Assembly: GCA_963801985.1 (NCBI GenBank) | Contig: CAWDGV010000003.1 | Coordinates: forward strand, 269,212-333,211 | Direction of reading: 5' to 3' | Origin: JABDQZ01 sp963801985 | GTDB taxonomy: Bacteria; Pseudomonadota; Gammaproteobacteria; Chromatiales; Chromatiaceae | DNA: 64,000 nucleotides | Shown: piece by piece, positions 16,555-25,476 of the stretch | Position numbering within the stretch: the stretch's first letter is position 1 | How the letters are laid out: every line of letters begins with the position of its first letter | Made by a program: the position numbers and the translations under genes | The notes under the pieces: generated by a model | Seen by the model: the letters and a program-made list of their open reading frames with translations, nothing else | Databases searched by the model: none | Told to the model about the DNA's origin: nothing

Positions 16555-17171
16555 GCAATCGCCATTAACTCGAGCAAAGTTCGAAGCTGATGAAGAAACT
16601 CAATCGCCGGACCACTGCCAGTTGCACCGGGCGACACCAGCACCAATACATCCGCTTTAGCAGAAAACTGCTTATGAACCCGCTCAAACTGCTGACGCAA
16701 GGTTTTCAGGTCAGGTTCACTATTTAATACAACTGCACAAAGGTGTTTATCTGTATCAACAGGCAGCCTGGACCAGAAACAAGACCCGCGGGATTCCATC
16801 GCATCATTTCCGACAGGCAAAATAAAGTCTGACTGTTGCCGGGCAGCCATTCCCTCCACATCCACCTGGGGTTCGACGATAAAATTTTCAAAATGCCCGG
16901 CCAGGCTATCTTTTAAAAATGCCACCTCGCCCACCGAAGGCAATTGGGACTGCACCAGGCAGTAGACACCGAACGTCTCATCCAGGTCATCCAGCATCTC
17001 AACAAAAGAGCTTAACGCCTCCTTTCGCCAAAGTTGCTCGGGTAACACAACAGCGGAAAAATCATTGGCATAAAACGCCAGTTTCCAATCATCCGGGATA
17101 TCCTCCGGATAATAGCTTTCAGCCCACGAAGGAAAATCCCAGCCAATTGTTGCAATCCTGACTCGTGACAT
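16551..17171 (-). CDS. DUF72/YecE-like protein of unknown function
   Basis: A 206-residue protein if it starts at the ATG at 17171 (MSRVRIATIGWDFPSW); the longer frame to 17228 adds a cysteine-rich leader with no support. The first 60 residues resemble DUF72/YecE (IGWDFPSWAESYYPED, then WKLAFYANDFSAV), but the rest diverges and the C-terminal part is not recognisable. An upstream GGAG and AGGG lie before the chosen start. It precedes the mla operon on the same strand. Function is unknown. Confidence 0.7.
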   Translation of the reverse strand: MSRVRIATIGWDFPSWAESYYPEDIPDDWKLAFYANDFSAVVLPEQLWRKEALSSFVEMLDDLDETFGVYCLVQSQLPSVGEVAFLKDSLAGHFENFIVEPQVDVEGMAARQQSDFILPVGNDAMESRGSCFWSRLPVDTDKHLCAVVLNSEPDLKTLRQQFERVHKQFSAKADVLVLVSPGATGSGPAIEFLHQLRTLLELMAIA

Positions 17172-17247
17172 ATCCCTGATAACTCCGTAGAAAAAACATT
17201 GATGCCCGCATTTTGCTAGAATCAGCACAGCTTATCAGAGTGATCTC

Positions 17248-17433
17248 ATGTCAAATATCATCAAATTCAAAAAACCTTCACTGAAAGAGAAAAATGCCGG
17301 CAGCACGCTGTGCAAAAATAATCATCATAAATGGGTCTTGCTGAAAGAAAGACGGTTTGACAATAAACAGGGAAAACTAATGACAACCTGGCAATGCAGC
17401 CGATGCAAGAAACTCAAGAACAAGGCGCTCTAG
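17248..17433 (+). CDS. Small basic Cys-containing protein, hypothetical
   Basis: A 61-residue, lysine-rich protein with C22, H26/H27 and a late CSRC pair (C50, C53), an arrangement that could bind one zinc ion. GAGTGA lies about eight bases before the ATG. It is divergent from the DUF72-like gene and 59 bases upstream of the antiporter gene. The WQCSRCKKLK ending resembles small zinc-ribbon fragments. I do not recognise a characterised relative. Confidence 0.6.
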   Translation: MSNIIKFKKPSLKEKNAGSTLCKNNHHKWVLLKERRFDNKQGKLMTTWQCSRCKKLKNKAL

Positions 17434-17492
17434 CTACATTTTTCATGTAATATTCCGACAATTTCAAGCAATACTCCGGATTCACCAACATT

Positions 17493-18470
17493 ATGCTCAT
17501 TGACATTCTGGCCATCCTTAGCGGCTTTGTTCTTCTTGTCTGGGGAGCAGATAGTTTTGTCAATGGCGCGGCAGGCATTGCCCGCAATTTTGGTGTTTCA
17601 CCATTACTTATTGGCCTCACCATTGTTGGCTTTGGCACCTCGGCACCCGAAATCCTGGTGTCCACCATGGCATCAATACAAGGTAATCCAGGCTTGTCGA
17701 TTGGTAATGCACTGGGATCCAACATCACCAATATCGCCTTGATTCTAGGTGCAACAGCGCTGATTGCCCCCCTGACAGTACACTCCCAAACACTGCACCG
17801 GGAGTACCCCGTCATGCTACTGGTTACCCTGGGAGCTGCGGGATTAATGCTGGACCAGAGCCTGACCATGACTGATGGCATTATCCTTCTGGTGTCACTC
17901 ATTCTCGTAATGGCATGGATCATTCACGTCGGCCTGCAGCGCAAGACTGATGACCCCATGATTAAAGAGATGGAAGATGAACTCCCTTCTGCCATGCCTA
18001 CATCGAAGGCTGTCATCTGGTTTATCATTGGACTGGTCGTGCTGCTGGTCAGCTCGCGTCTGCTGGTCTGGGGTGCCGTCAACATTGCTACAGCATTTGG
18101 CATCAGTGACCTTGTGATCGGCTTAACCATTATTGCCATCGGTACCAGCCTGCCAGAACTCGCTGCAAGCATAGCCAGTGCAATGAAAAATGAACATGAC
18201 CTGGCAATTGGCAATATCATCGGCTCGAATATCTATAACCTGCTCGCAGTCTTATCCATTCCCGGCTTGCTCAGCCCGGGGGAATTTGCCATCGAGGTTA
18301 TCTTAAGAGATCTGCCGATTTTGATTGGCCTGACTATCGCATTGTTTTTTATGGGCTACAGTTTCAAAAACACAACCGGCCATATCAACAGACTGGAAGG
18401 CTCTGTATTGCTTAGCGCCTTTATCGCCTATCAGGGCTGGCTATTTATTGACGCAACTGGAGTCAGTTAA
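17493..18470 (+). CDS. yrbG: Calcium/sodium antiporter, YrbG family
   Basis: A 325-residue CaCA-superfamily membrane protein with two inverted halves. Each half carries the alpha-repeat signature: GFGTSAPEILVS with GNALGSNITNIALILG in the first, and AIGTSLPELAASI with GNIIGSNIYNLLAVL in the second. It exchanges Na+ or H+ for Ca2+ across the inner membrane; the ion is inferred. It starts the yrbG-kdsD-kdsC-lptC-lptA-lptB series, whose order matches E. coli and Pseudomonas. Confidence 0.95.
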   Translation: MLIDILAILSGFVLLVWGADSFVNGAAGIARNFGVSPLLIGLTIVGFGTSAPEILVSTMASIQGNPGLSIGNALGSNITNIALILGATALIAPLTVHSQTLHREYPVMLLVTLGAAGLMLDQSLTMTDGIILLVSLILVMAWIIHVGLQRKTDDPMIKEMEDELPSAMPTSKAVIWFIIGLVVLLVSSRLLVWGAVNIATAFGISDLVIGLTIIAIGTSLPELAASIASAMKNEHDLAIGNIIGSNIYNLLAVLSIPGLLSPGEFAIEVILRDLPILIGLTIALFFMGYSFKNTTGHINRLEGSVLLSAFIAYQGWLFIDATGVS

Positions 18471-18473
18471 ATC

Positions 18474-19469
18474 ATGACCGTAAAACACCCATTGTCAGAA
18501 AACGACAGGGACAAGCTGATCTCCCTTGGCCAGGCCGTCATAAAAACAGAGGCCCAGGCTGTTACCGACCTGCTACCGCGCATCGATGAAAATTTTGCCC
18601 GCGCCTGTAATTTCATGCTGCATTGCAAAGGCCGTATTGTCGTCACCGGCATGGGCAAATCCGGACATATCGGTAACAAGATTGCCGCAACCCTGGCCAG
18701 CACCGGTAGTCCGGCTTTTTTTGTTCACCCCGGCGAAGCCAGCCACGGCGACCTTGGCATGATAACTAACCAGGACGTGGTCCTGGCAATGTCAAATTCC
18801 GGCGAGACAGGCGAAGTGGTCACAATTGTACCTATACTCAAACGCCTCGGTGTTCCCCTCATCAGCATGACGGGCAACCCAAGCTCAACCCTGGCAACAG
18901 AAGCTGACGTAGCCCTCGATATCAGCGTTGCCCAGGAAGCATGCCCGCTCGGCCTGGCTCCCACTGCAAGCACCACAGCCACGCTCGCAATGGGCGATGC
19001 CCTGGCAGTCGCCCTGCTGGAAGCCAGGGGCTTTACCGAGGAGGATTTTGCACGCTCGCATCCTGGAGGCAGCCTGGGAAGACGCCTATTGGTTCATGTC
19101 AGTGACATCATGCACAGCGGCGATGAAATCCCCAGCGTTCGACTGGATGCCGACCTGACTGAAGCCCTGATGGAAATGACCAATAAAACCCTGGGCATGA
19201 CCGCCATTACCGATCAGGACGGGACCTTACTGGGAATTTTCACTGATGGTGACTTGCGCCGTGCCCTGGATCAGGAAATCGACATCAGAACAAGCAAGGT
19301 CAAGGATGTCATGCGTGAGAAATGCGTTTATGTTTCTCCCGGCATTCTGGCTGCAGAAGCCCTGCAACTGATGCAGGAAAAAAAGATCAACGCACTACTG
19401 GTGATTAAAGACAATAAACTGGTGGGCGCACTTAACATGCACGACATGCTTCGTGCCGGAGTAGTATAA
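18474..19469 (+). CDS. kdsD: D-arabinose 5-phosphate isomerase
   Basis: A 331-residue enzyme that makes arabinose 5-phosphate, the first precursor of Kdo. A SIS domain (about residues 40-175; VTGMGKSGHIGNKIAATLASTG, SNSGETGE) is followed by two CBS domains (about 205-330). The segment SHPGGSLGRRLL after the SIS domain is typical. It begins three bases after the yrbG stop and is two bases from kdsC. Confidence 0.97.
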   Translation: MTVKHPLSENDRDKLISLGQAVIKTEAQAVTDLLPRIDENFARACNFMLHCKGRIVVTGMGKSGHIGNKIAATLASTGSPAFFVHPGEASHGDLGMITNQDVVLAMSNSGETGEVVTIVPILKRLGVPLISMTGNPSSTLATEADVALDISVAQEACPLGLAPTASTTATLAMGDALAVALLEARGFTEEDFARSHPGGSLGRRLLVHVSDIMHSGDEIPSVRLDADLTEALMEMTNKTLGMTAITDQDGTLLGIFTDGDLRRALDQEIDIRTSKVKDVMREKCVYVSPGILAAEALQLMQEKKINALLVIKDNKLVGALNMHDMLRAGVV

Positions 19470-19471
19470 AA

Positions 19472-19996
19472 ATGCAGGACATTCAAGAAAAAGCATCTCA
19501 AATCAAACTGGTCATATTCGACGTCGATGGCGTGTTAACCGACGGCAGCCTGTTTCTCGGCGATGACGGTCAGGAATACAAGGCATTCCATTCCAAAGAC
19601 GGCCATGGCATGGTCATGTTGCAGCAAAGTGGTGTCATGATTGGCATCATCACTGGACGCACCTCTGAAGTTGTACGCAAACGCATGGAAAGTCTCGGTA
19701 TCAAACATGTTTTCCAGGGACAGAAAGACAAACTGCCGGCTTACGAAGAGCTTAAACAGGAACTTTCACTTTCCGACGAACAGGTCGCCTATGTCGGTGA
19801 TGACGTAGTAGATCTGCCTGTCATGACCAAGGTGGGACTTTCCATAGCAGTTCAGGATGCGCACGCCCTGACCAAGGAACACGCGCACTGGATTACCCCC
19901 TCAAATGGTGGTCGTGGCGCCGCCCGCGAAGTCTGCGAAATGTTAATGCATTCCCAGGGCCAGCTGGATTCGGCATTGGAGTATTACCTGTCTTGA
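19472..19996 (+). CDS. kdsC: Kdo 8-phosphate phosphatase
   Basis: A 174-residue HAD-family phosphatase (C0 cap-less type) acting after KdsA in Kdo synthesis. The nucleophile motif is FDVDGVLTDG; motif II is IITGRTS, and motif III/IV is KDK...VGDDVVDLPVM. Length is the family norm. The stop overlaps the TTG start of lptC. Confidence 0.97.
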   Translation: MQDIQEKASQIKLVIFDVDGVLTDGSLFLGDDGQEYKAFHSKDGHGMVMLQQSGVMIGIITGRTSEVVRKRMESLGIKHVFQGQKDKLPAYEELKQELSLSDEQVAYVGDDVVDLPVMTKVGLSIAVQDAHALTKEHAHWITPSNGGRGAAREVCEMLMHSQGQLDSALEYYLS

Positions 19997-20571
19997 TCGA
20001 TAACGCCGCATTCCCACGCCCGGCTCTGACAGTATTTCTACTGGTGGTGCTCGTGCTCAGCTGGTTTCTTACCACTGATGACAAAAAAACCGGCCACCAG
20101 GAAACAGATAAAGCGCCACATATACCCGGTTATTTTGTCCGCAACCTGTCCATGACCAGTATGGGTGCTGACGGCTTACCTGAACGGCATATAGAATCCA
20201 GCAATGTCGTACAATACCAGGATGACCAAACCACCGAAATGGAAGCGCCAAAATATAATTTTTACAGACCCGGCCAGCCGCCCTGGGATGTTCAAGCCGA
20301 ACAAGGCTGGCTGTCTGCCGATGGGGAACTGGCCTTGCTATCTGGACGTGTTACCATTATCCGGCCAGCCAGCGAAACCACCGTGCCTTTTAAAATGGTA
20401 ACCAGTGACTTGCGTATCCAGCCGGAAAACAATTACCTGGAAACTGATAATGCAGTCACTGCCACCAGCGGCAAAGACCAGATTGATGCCATTGGCATGC
20501 AGGCCTGGATGGGACAACCCAGCCGCATAAAATTTTTGTCGGACGTGAGATCGATTTATGTACCCAAGTAA
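19993..20571 (+). CDS. lptC: LptC, LPS transport bitopic protein
   Basis: A 192-residue protein with one N-terminal transmembrane helix (about residues 9-26) and a periplasmic beta-jellyroll (from about 55). It includes LPERHIESSNVVQYQD and NNYLETDNAVTATS, typical of LptC. It links LptB2FG to LptA in the LPS bridge. The start is TTG at 19993, overlapping the kdsC stop in TTGA. It overlaps lptA by 14 bases. Confidence 0.9.
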   Translation: MIDNAAFPRPALTVFLLVVLVLSWFLTTDDKKTGHQETDKAPHIPGYFVRNLSMTSMGADGLPERHIESSNVVQYQDDQTTEMEAPKYNFYRPGQPPWDVQAEQGWLSADGELALLSGRVTIIRPASETTVPFKMVTSDLRIQPENNYLETDNAVTATSGKDQIDAIGMQAWMGQPSRIKFLSDVRSIYVPK

Positions 20572-21058
20572 CCGCAGAATGCCTTTATTGATATTACTCC
20601 TGGGCCTGATTAGCCCGTTAAGCTGGGCGTTATCTACAGACAAAGACCAGCCAGTCTCCATAGAGGCTGACAGTGTTGATATTGATGAAGCAACTGAAAC
20701 TGCGATTTACCATGGCAATGTAATTTTAATTCAAGGCAGTCTCAAGCTGAATGCAAGTCGCGTGGTAGTACATAACTTCCAGAGTGACAATGCCCGCATT
20801 GTCGCTACCGGCAAACAGGTTAAATTCAGCCAACAACAGGACGATAATGGCCCGCCCATCAAGGGACGCGCCAACAAGGCCGAGTACGGCATTAACAGTG
20901 CCCGCCTGGAACTGAGCGGCAATGCTTCCCTGGCCAAAGACAAGAATACCTTCAAAAATGACCGCATCATTTATGACCGTGAAAAAGCGACCGTACAAGC
21001 CGGCACCTCGGCTAAAGGCAAAGAGCGCGTCAAGATCACGATTGGCGGAAAAAATTAA
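20558..21058 (+). CDS. lptA: LptA, periplasmic LPS transport protein
   Basis: A 166-residue OstA-like beta-jellyroll protein with a signal peptide (about residues 1-24, ending at SWA). Family motifs include QPVSIEADSVDIDEATETAIYHGNV-type sequence (seen as VSIEADS and YHGNVIL). It forms the periplasmic LPS bridge between LptC and LptD. It overlaps lptC by 14 bases and is 22 bases before lptB. Confidence 0.95.
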   Translation: MYPSNRRMPLLILLLGLISPLSWALSTDKDQPVSIEADSVDIDEATETAIYHGNVILIQGSLKLNASRVVVHNFQSDNARIVATGKQVKFSQQQDDNGPPIKGRANKAEYGINSARLELSGNASLAKDKNTFKNDRIIYDREKATVQAGTSAKGKERVKITIGGKN

Positions 21059-21080
21059 TTAAACGGATCCCGGACCATTC

Positions 21081-21806
21081 ATGAGCAAGCTCTCTGTTCA
21101 GAACCTGAACAAGTCCTACAAGCAGAAGGCCGTTGTGCATGATGTCTCGCTTGAAGTAAACAGTGGTGAAGTTGTGGGCCTGCTGGGCCCCAATGGAGCC
21201 GGTAAAACCACCAGCTTTTACATGATTGTCGGATTGATACCGGTCGACAAGGGCACGATCCTGCTGGACCAGGATGATATCACCCGTGCCCCCATGCACA
21301 AACGCGGACGACTTGGATTGGGTTATCTTGCACAGGAACCTTCGGTATTCAAAAGACTAAGCGTACAGGACAACGTCCTGGCGATTCTGGAAACACGCAG
21401 GGAACTGGATGAGAAGCAGCGACTGGATCACTGCGAAGACCTGCTGCATGATCTCAGCATCAATCACCTGGCAGAAAGCCTCGCAATGAGCCTGTCTGGA
21501 GGTGAACGTCGGCGCCTGGAAATAGCCCGTGCCCTGGCCGTCAATCCACGCTTTATCCTGCTCGATGAACCTTTTGCCGGAGTTGATCCGATCTCGGTGG
21601 TAGACATCCAGAAAATCATTTCCCATCTGGCTGAAAAAGACATTGGCATCCTGATTACTGACCACAATGTCCGGGAAACACTCGGCATATGCGACCGCGC
21701 CTATATTATTAGCGAAGGCAATGTCATTGCCGAAGGCAATACCGAGACCATTCTCGCTAATGAAAACGTGCGCAATGTTTATCTTGGCGAACATTTCCGC
21801 CTATAG
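21081..21806 (+). CDS. lptB: LptB, ATPase of the LPS exporter
   Basis: A 241-residue ABC ATPase with Walker A GPNGAGKT, signature LSGGERRR, Walker B FILLDEPFAGVDP and ITDHNVRETL, all typical of LptB. Together with LptF and LptG (not in this window) it extracts LPS from the inner membrane. It ends the kds-lpt operon. A 364-base gap follows before rpoN. Confidence 0.97.
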   Translation: MSKLSVQNLNKSYKQKAVVHDVSLEVNSGEVVGLLGPNGAGKTTSFYMIVGLIPVDKGTILLDQDDITRAPMHKRGRLGLGYLAQEPSVFKRLSVQDNVLAILETRRELDEKQRLDHCEDLLHDLSINHLAESLAMSLSGGERRRLEIARALAVNPRFILLDEPFAGVDPISVVDIQKIISHLAEKDIGILITDHNVRETLGICDRAYIISEGNVIAEGNTETILANENVRNVYLGEHFRL

Positions 21807-22170
21807 CGTCATAAGCCCGTTTTCACCGAAAGTACTCAAAGTCCACCAAGAAAATAAGGATTAATGATCACTAATCCAAATATTCTGCTCCCAAATCATT
21901 TCCAGCAATCAAATTGCTGTCATTTTACTTGGAATACCCAGGATCCCCATAAGATCAATTGCGCATGAGCAACCAGATAGATTTAACTAACCTGGAAAGA
22001 CAAATAACTTTGTGTTCTTCGCGTCCTTGATGGTGAAGATTTCTGGCTGAATTTAATGACCCAAATCAACTGATAAATTCATTTAAATCTGTCTTACAAA
22101 GGATAATTTAGGCTAGAATAATCTTAGGCATACAAATAGCGTACCAATTTACTGGAGAGCATTTAATTTA
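21807..22170. other. Intergenic region between lptB and rpoN
   Basis: No credible gene. The stretch holds one CACCACRRAG-type repeat in reverse orientation (22008-22037). A weak -10-like TAGAAT at 22114-22119 could serve rpoN, but no good -35 accompanies it. GGAGAG at 22154-22159 is a plausible ribosome-binding site for rpoN, 11 bases before the ATG. Confidence 0.6.
22008..22037 (-). repeat. CACCACRRAG-type dispersed repeat
   Basis: On the minus strand this reads TTCACCATCAAGG then ACGCGAAGAACACAAAG. The same style of sequence (TTCACCACRRAG...ACACAAAG) occurs at 58358-58416, 59857-60005 and 63707-63744, always between genes. Confidence 0.55.
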
Positions 22171-23646
22171 ATGAAGCAATCGTTGCAGCTTCGACTGGGT
22201 CAGCATCTGACAATGACACCCCAATTGCAGCAGGCGATTCGGCTTCTGCAATTATCCACGTTGGACCTCAAACAGGAAATCCAGGACGCGCTGGATTCCA
22301 ATATCATGCTCGAAACTGACGAAGAAGGTCGTCTGCGTGAACAGCCCGATGATACCCAGGAAAAATTGCAGGCAAATGAAACCGACTCTAAATCTGCAAA
22401 TGACAGTAACAACGAGACCGAAATCAATGCCGAATCCAGCGACATGCCTGAAGACCTGCCGGTTGACAGTAACTGGGATGATGTTTTTGATGCTCCGCCT
22501 CCGGTTAATAACAACAGCAGCCCTTCAGAAGATATCGATTTTCTGGCCCAGCAATCACATAGCCAGACCCTGCAGGATTACCTGATCTGGCAAATGAATC
22601 TCAGCGTTCTCAGTGATACAGACCTGTTAATCGCCAACAACATCATTGATGGTATTAACGAAGATGGCTATCTGACCACGCCACTCGAGGATATTATCCG
22701 CTCCGCTGATGATGAGGATGTTGAAATCGAAGAAGTTGAAGCGGTGTTACATCGTATCCAGAATTTCGATCCTCCCGGCGTTGCCGCTCGCGACACCCGT
22801 GAATGCCTGTTAATACAGCTGAAACAGCTGCCTGAAACAACCGAATACCGCGACTCGGCAATCATACTGGTCGATGAACTATTCAAGTACCTGGCAGACC
22901 AGGACCAACGCATGATCAAGCGCCGCCTTGGCATTAATGATCAGCAACTGCAGGACATAATGTGCCTGATCCGCACACTTAACCCCAGGCCCGGCACCAG
23001 TATCGCGCAAAGCAGAACCGAGTATGTTGAACCCGATGTATTCGTGCGTAAAATCAATGGTAAGTGGCAGGTTACCCTGAACGGCCACGCCACACCTAAA
23101 CTGCGGGTTAATACAGAATATGCCTCTTTTATCCGTCGCGCAGATGACAGTTCAGACAATACATCCCTGAAAAACCATTTACAGGAAGCACGCTGGTTTA
23201 TCAAAAGCCTGCAAAGCCGCAATGACACACTGATGAAAGTCGCTTCCAAGATTGTCGAATTCCAACAGGGCTTCTTCGAACATGGAGACGAAGCCATGAA
23301 GCCACTGGTGTTACGTGATATTGCCGATGAACTGGAAATGCATGAATCAACCATATCCCGGGTGACCACGCAGAAATACATGCATACACCACGTGGCACA
23401 TATGAATTTAAGTATTTTTTCTCCAGTCATGTCAGTACCAGCACTGGAGGAGAATGTTCGGCTACCGCTATCAGGGCCTTGATTAAAAAACTGATCGCTG
23501 CAGAAAAGCAGTCAAAACCTCTCAGTGATAATAAAATTTCACAAATTCTGGTTGATCAGGGAATCGAGGTTGCCCGGCGAACTGTAGCCAAATACCGCGA
23601 GGCGATGGGAATACCTCCATCGAACGAACGCAAGCGCCTGATGTAA
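22171..23646 (+). CDS. rpoN: RNA polymerase sigma-54 factor
   Basis: A 491-residue sigma-54. The glutamine- and leucine-rich Region I (residues 1-50; LGQHLTMTPQLQQAIRLLQL), an acidic Region II (about 50-125), the core-binding domain and the RpoN box ARRTVAKYR (468-476) are all present. It directs transcription from -24/-12 promoters with enhancer-binding activators, none of which is encoded here. It heads rpoN-hpf-ptsN-hprK-rapZ. Confidence 0.98.
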   Translation: MKQSLQLRLGQHLTMTPQLQQAIRLLQLSTLDLKQEIQDALDSNIMLETDEEGRLREQPDDTQEKLQANETDSKSANDSNNETEINAESSDMPEDLPVDSNWDDVFDAPPPVNNNSSPSEDIDFLAQQSHSQTLQDYLIWQMNLSVLSDTDLLIANNIIDGINEDGYLTTPLEDIIRSADDEDVEIEEVEAVLHRIQNFDPPGVAARDTRECLLIQLKQLPETTEYRDSAIILVDELFKYLADQDQRMIKRRLGINDQQLQDIMCLIRTLNPRPGTSIAQSRTEYVEPDVFVRKINGKWQVTLNGHATPKLRVNTEYASFIRRADDSSDNTSLKNHLQEARWFIKSLQSRNDTLMKVASKIVEFQQGFFEHGDEAMKPLVLRDIADELEMHESTISRVTTQKYMHTPRGTYEFKYFFSSHVSTSTGGECSATAIRALIKKLIAAEKQSKPLSDNKISQILVDQGIEVARRTVAKYREAMGIPPSNERKRLM

Positions 23647-23673
23647 GGCGCATAACAACAATAGGAGAATGCT

Positions 23674-23997
23674 ATGCAAATTAGCCTCACTGGACATCAT
23701 GTAGACCTAACCGACTCACTTCGTGCCTATGTCGACCAAAAATTTGAAAAACTGGAAAGACACTTTGATCACGTGACCAATGTCCACGTTATTTTAAGCG
23801 TTGAAAAACTGGCTCAGAAGGCTGAAGCGAACATGCATGTCAGCGGTGCAGAAATTTATGCAGATTCCACCCACGAAGACATGTATGCAGCAATTGACTC
23901 TTTGGTAGACAAGCTGGATCGCCAGCTCATCAAGCACAAGGAAAAGATGAAAAATCATCGCGGCAACAACAAACCCATGCCTGTAACTGAAGAATAG
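23674..23997 (+). CDS. hpf: Ribosome hibernation promoting factor, short form
   Basis: A 107-residue HPF/RaiA protein (sigma-54 modulation protein family). It has the beta-alpha fold start QISLTGHHVDLTDSLRAYVDQKF and DMYAAIDSLVDKLDRQLIKHKEK. The short form promotes 100S ribosome dimers in stationary phase. AGGAGAAT lies seven bases before the ATG. Its place right after rpoN is conserved across proteobacteria. Confidence 0.96.
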   Translation: MQISLTGHHVDLTDSLRAYVDQKFEKLERHFDHVTNVHVILSVEKLAQKAEANMHVSGAEIYADSTHEDMYAAIDSLVDKLDRQLIKHKEKMKNHRGNNKPMPVTEE

Positions 23998-24021
23998 GGT
24001 TTCTCCTAACTGGACATCAAT

Positions 24022-24492
24022 ATGCTGCCACCGGATTTTCTCACTCAGGACACCGTTGCCACGGAAGTGCAAATTCAAAGCAAAAAACGCTTGCTTGAAT
24101 TTATTGCCGAGCTGTTTGCCGAACAGAACATCCAGATCGAGGCAACGGACATTTTTGAAAGACTGATTGAGCGCGAAAGACTGGGCAGTACTGGCCTGGG
24201 GAAAGGCATTGCCCTGCCCCATGCCAGGGTTGATGGGCTAAAACAGGCCAGGGCCGCTTTTGTCCGCCTACAGGATAACATCGATTTTGACGCCATAGAC
24301 GGACAGCCCGTTGACCTGGTTATTGCCTTGCTGGTGCCAACAAATGCCAGCGATACGCATCTGAAAATCCTGGCCGGGCTGGCACAGTTTTTCAGTAATG
24401 ACAGTAACTGCGTAAAACTACGTGAAACCGAAGACAAACAAATACTCGTAGAAACATTGCTAAAGGGTATAGAATCATTCCAACAGATTTAA
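24022..24492 (+). CDS. ptsN: Nitrogen-regulatory PTS enzyme IIA (EIIA-Ntr)
   Basis: A 156-residue EIIA-Ntr with the phosphoryl-accepting histidine H67 in GIALPHARV. It takes phosphate from EI via HPr-like carriers and controls potassium transport, nitrogen and stress functions in known systems. Next to hprK and rapZ it forms the regulatory PTS core of this operon. Confidence 0.96.
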   Translation: MLPPDFLTQDTVATEVQIQSKKRLLEFIAELFAEQNIQIEATDIFERLIERERLGSTGLGKGIALPHARVDGLKQARAAFVRLQDNIDFDAIDGQPVDLVIALLVPTNASDTHLKILAGLAQFFSNDSNCVKLRETEDKQILVETLLKGIESFQQI

Positions 24493-24516
24493 ACATCCCC
24501 GGTTAGGGATCCCGCA

Positions 24517-25476
24517 ATGACTTCTGAAAAACATATTTCTATCCAGGATGTTTTTAACTCGCTCGAACAAAGACTGTCATTGAACTGGGTTGCCGCCCTT
24601 GAATCCACCCAAAGAATCATTGCCCACAAAGCCGGAAACAAACGAACCGAAACACTTGCCGGCCCGTTAAACTACATACACCCCAACCGTCTGCAGGTTA
24701 TCGGCCAGACCGAAATGGATTACCTGAACGAAATGCCGGCAGAAAGCCGCAAGGATGCCTTGCAGCGATTGTTCAGGGCAGAACCAGCAGCCGTATTTCT
24801 TTCAGATGACCTTGATCCCGACGAAAACCTGATTGATGCCGCCAATGAGACGCATACACCTCTGATACTGACGCCGGTTTCCGACACCCAGCTACTGGCT
24901 CATCTTCACTATTACCTGTCTATCGCCTTGGCAGAACACACATCCATCCATGGCGTATTTCTTGAAGTGCTCGGTATGGGTGTACTGCTTAGTGGTAATG
25001 CAGCAATTGGCAAAAGCGAGCTGGCACTGGAACTGATCAACCGCGGCAACCGGCTGATTGCAGATGACGCCCCTGAATTCTCACGCATTGCGCCGGACAT
25101 TATCGATGGCCGTTGCCCACCAATATTGCAGGACTTCCTGGAAGTCAGGGGACTGGGCATTATCAACATCCGCGCCATGTATGGTGACAGCGCTATTAAA
25201 CGTAACAAGTACCTGCGCCTGATCGTCAAGCTGGAACGCATGAACGCGGAAGCCTTAAGCAGCCTGGACCGACTGACCGGCACCTATGCGACCACCCCTA
25301 TTCTTGGCCTGGAAATCCCCCAGGTTACGGTGCCGGTTGCACCCGGCCGCAACCTGGCGATCCTTGTGGAAACCGCTGTGCGCAACCACATCATGCGATT
25401 AAAGGGATATGATGCTACACAGGATTTCATTGAACGCCAACGAAAAGCAATCGAACAGGAAAACAGGAAAACATAA
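24517..25476 (+). CDS. hprK: HPr kinase/phosphorylase
   Basis: A 319-residue HprK. An N-terminal domain is followed by the kinase domain with H145 (IHGVFLEV), the P-loop GNAAIGKS (160-167) and the HprK signature EVRGLGIINIRAMYGD. It phosphorylates and dephosphorylates a serine on HPr. The P-loop lacks the usual S-G step (GDSGxGKS in many homologues) but still fits GxxxxGKS. The last base is shared with the next ATG (rapZ). Confidence 0.96.
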   Translation: MTSEKHISIQDVFNSLEQRLSLNWVAALESTQRIIAHKAGNKRTETLAGPLNYIHPNRLQVIGQTEMDYLNEMPAESRKDALQRLFRAEPAAVFLSDDLDPDENLIDAANETHTPLILTPVSDTQLLAHLHYYLSIALAEHTSIHGVFLEVLGMGVLLSGNAAIGKSELALELINRGNRLIADDAPEFSRIAPDIIDGRCPPILQDFLEVRGLGIINIRAMYGDSAIKRNKYLRLIVKLERMNAEALSSLDRLTGTYATTPILGLEIPQVTVPVAPGRNLAILVETAVRNHIMRLKGYDATQDFIERQRKAIEQENRKT

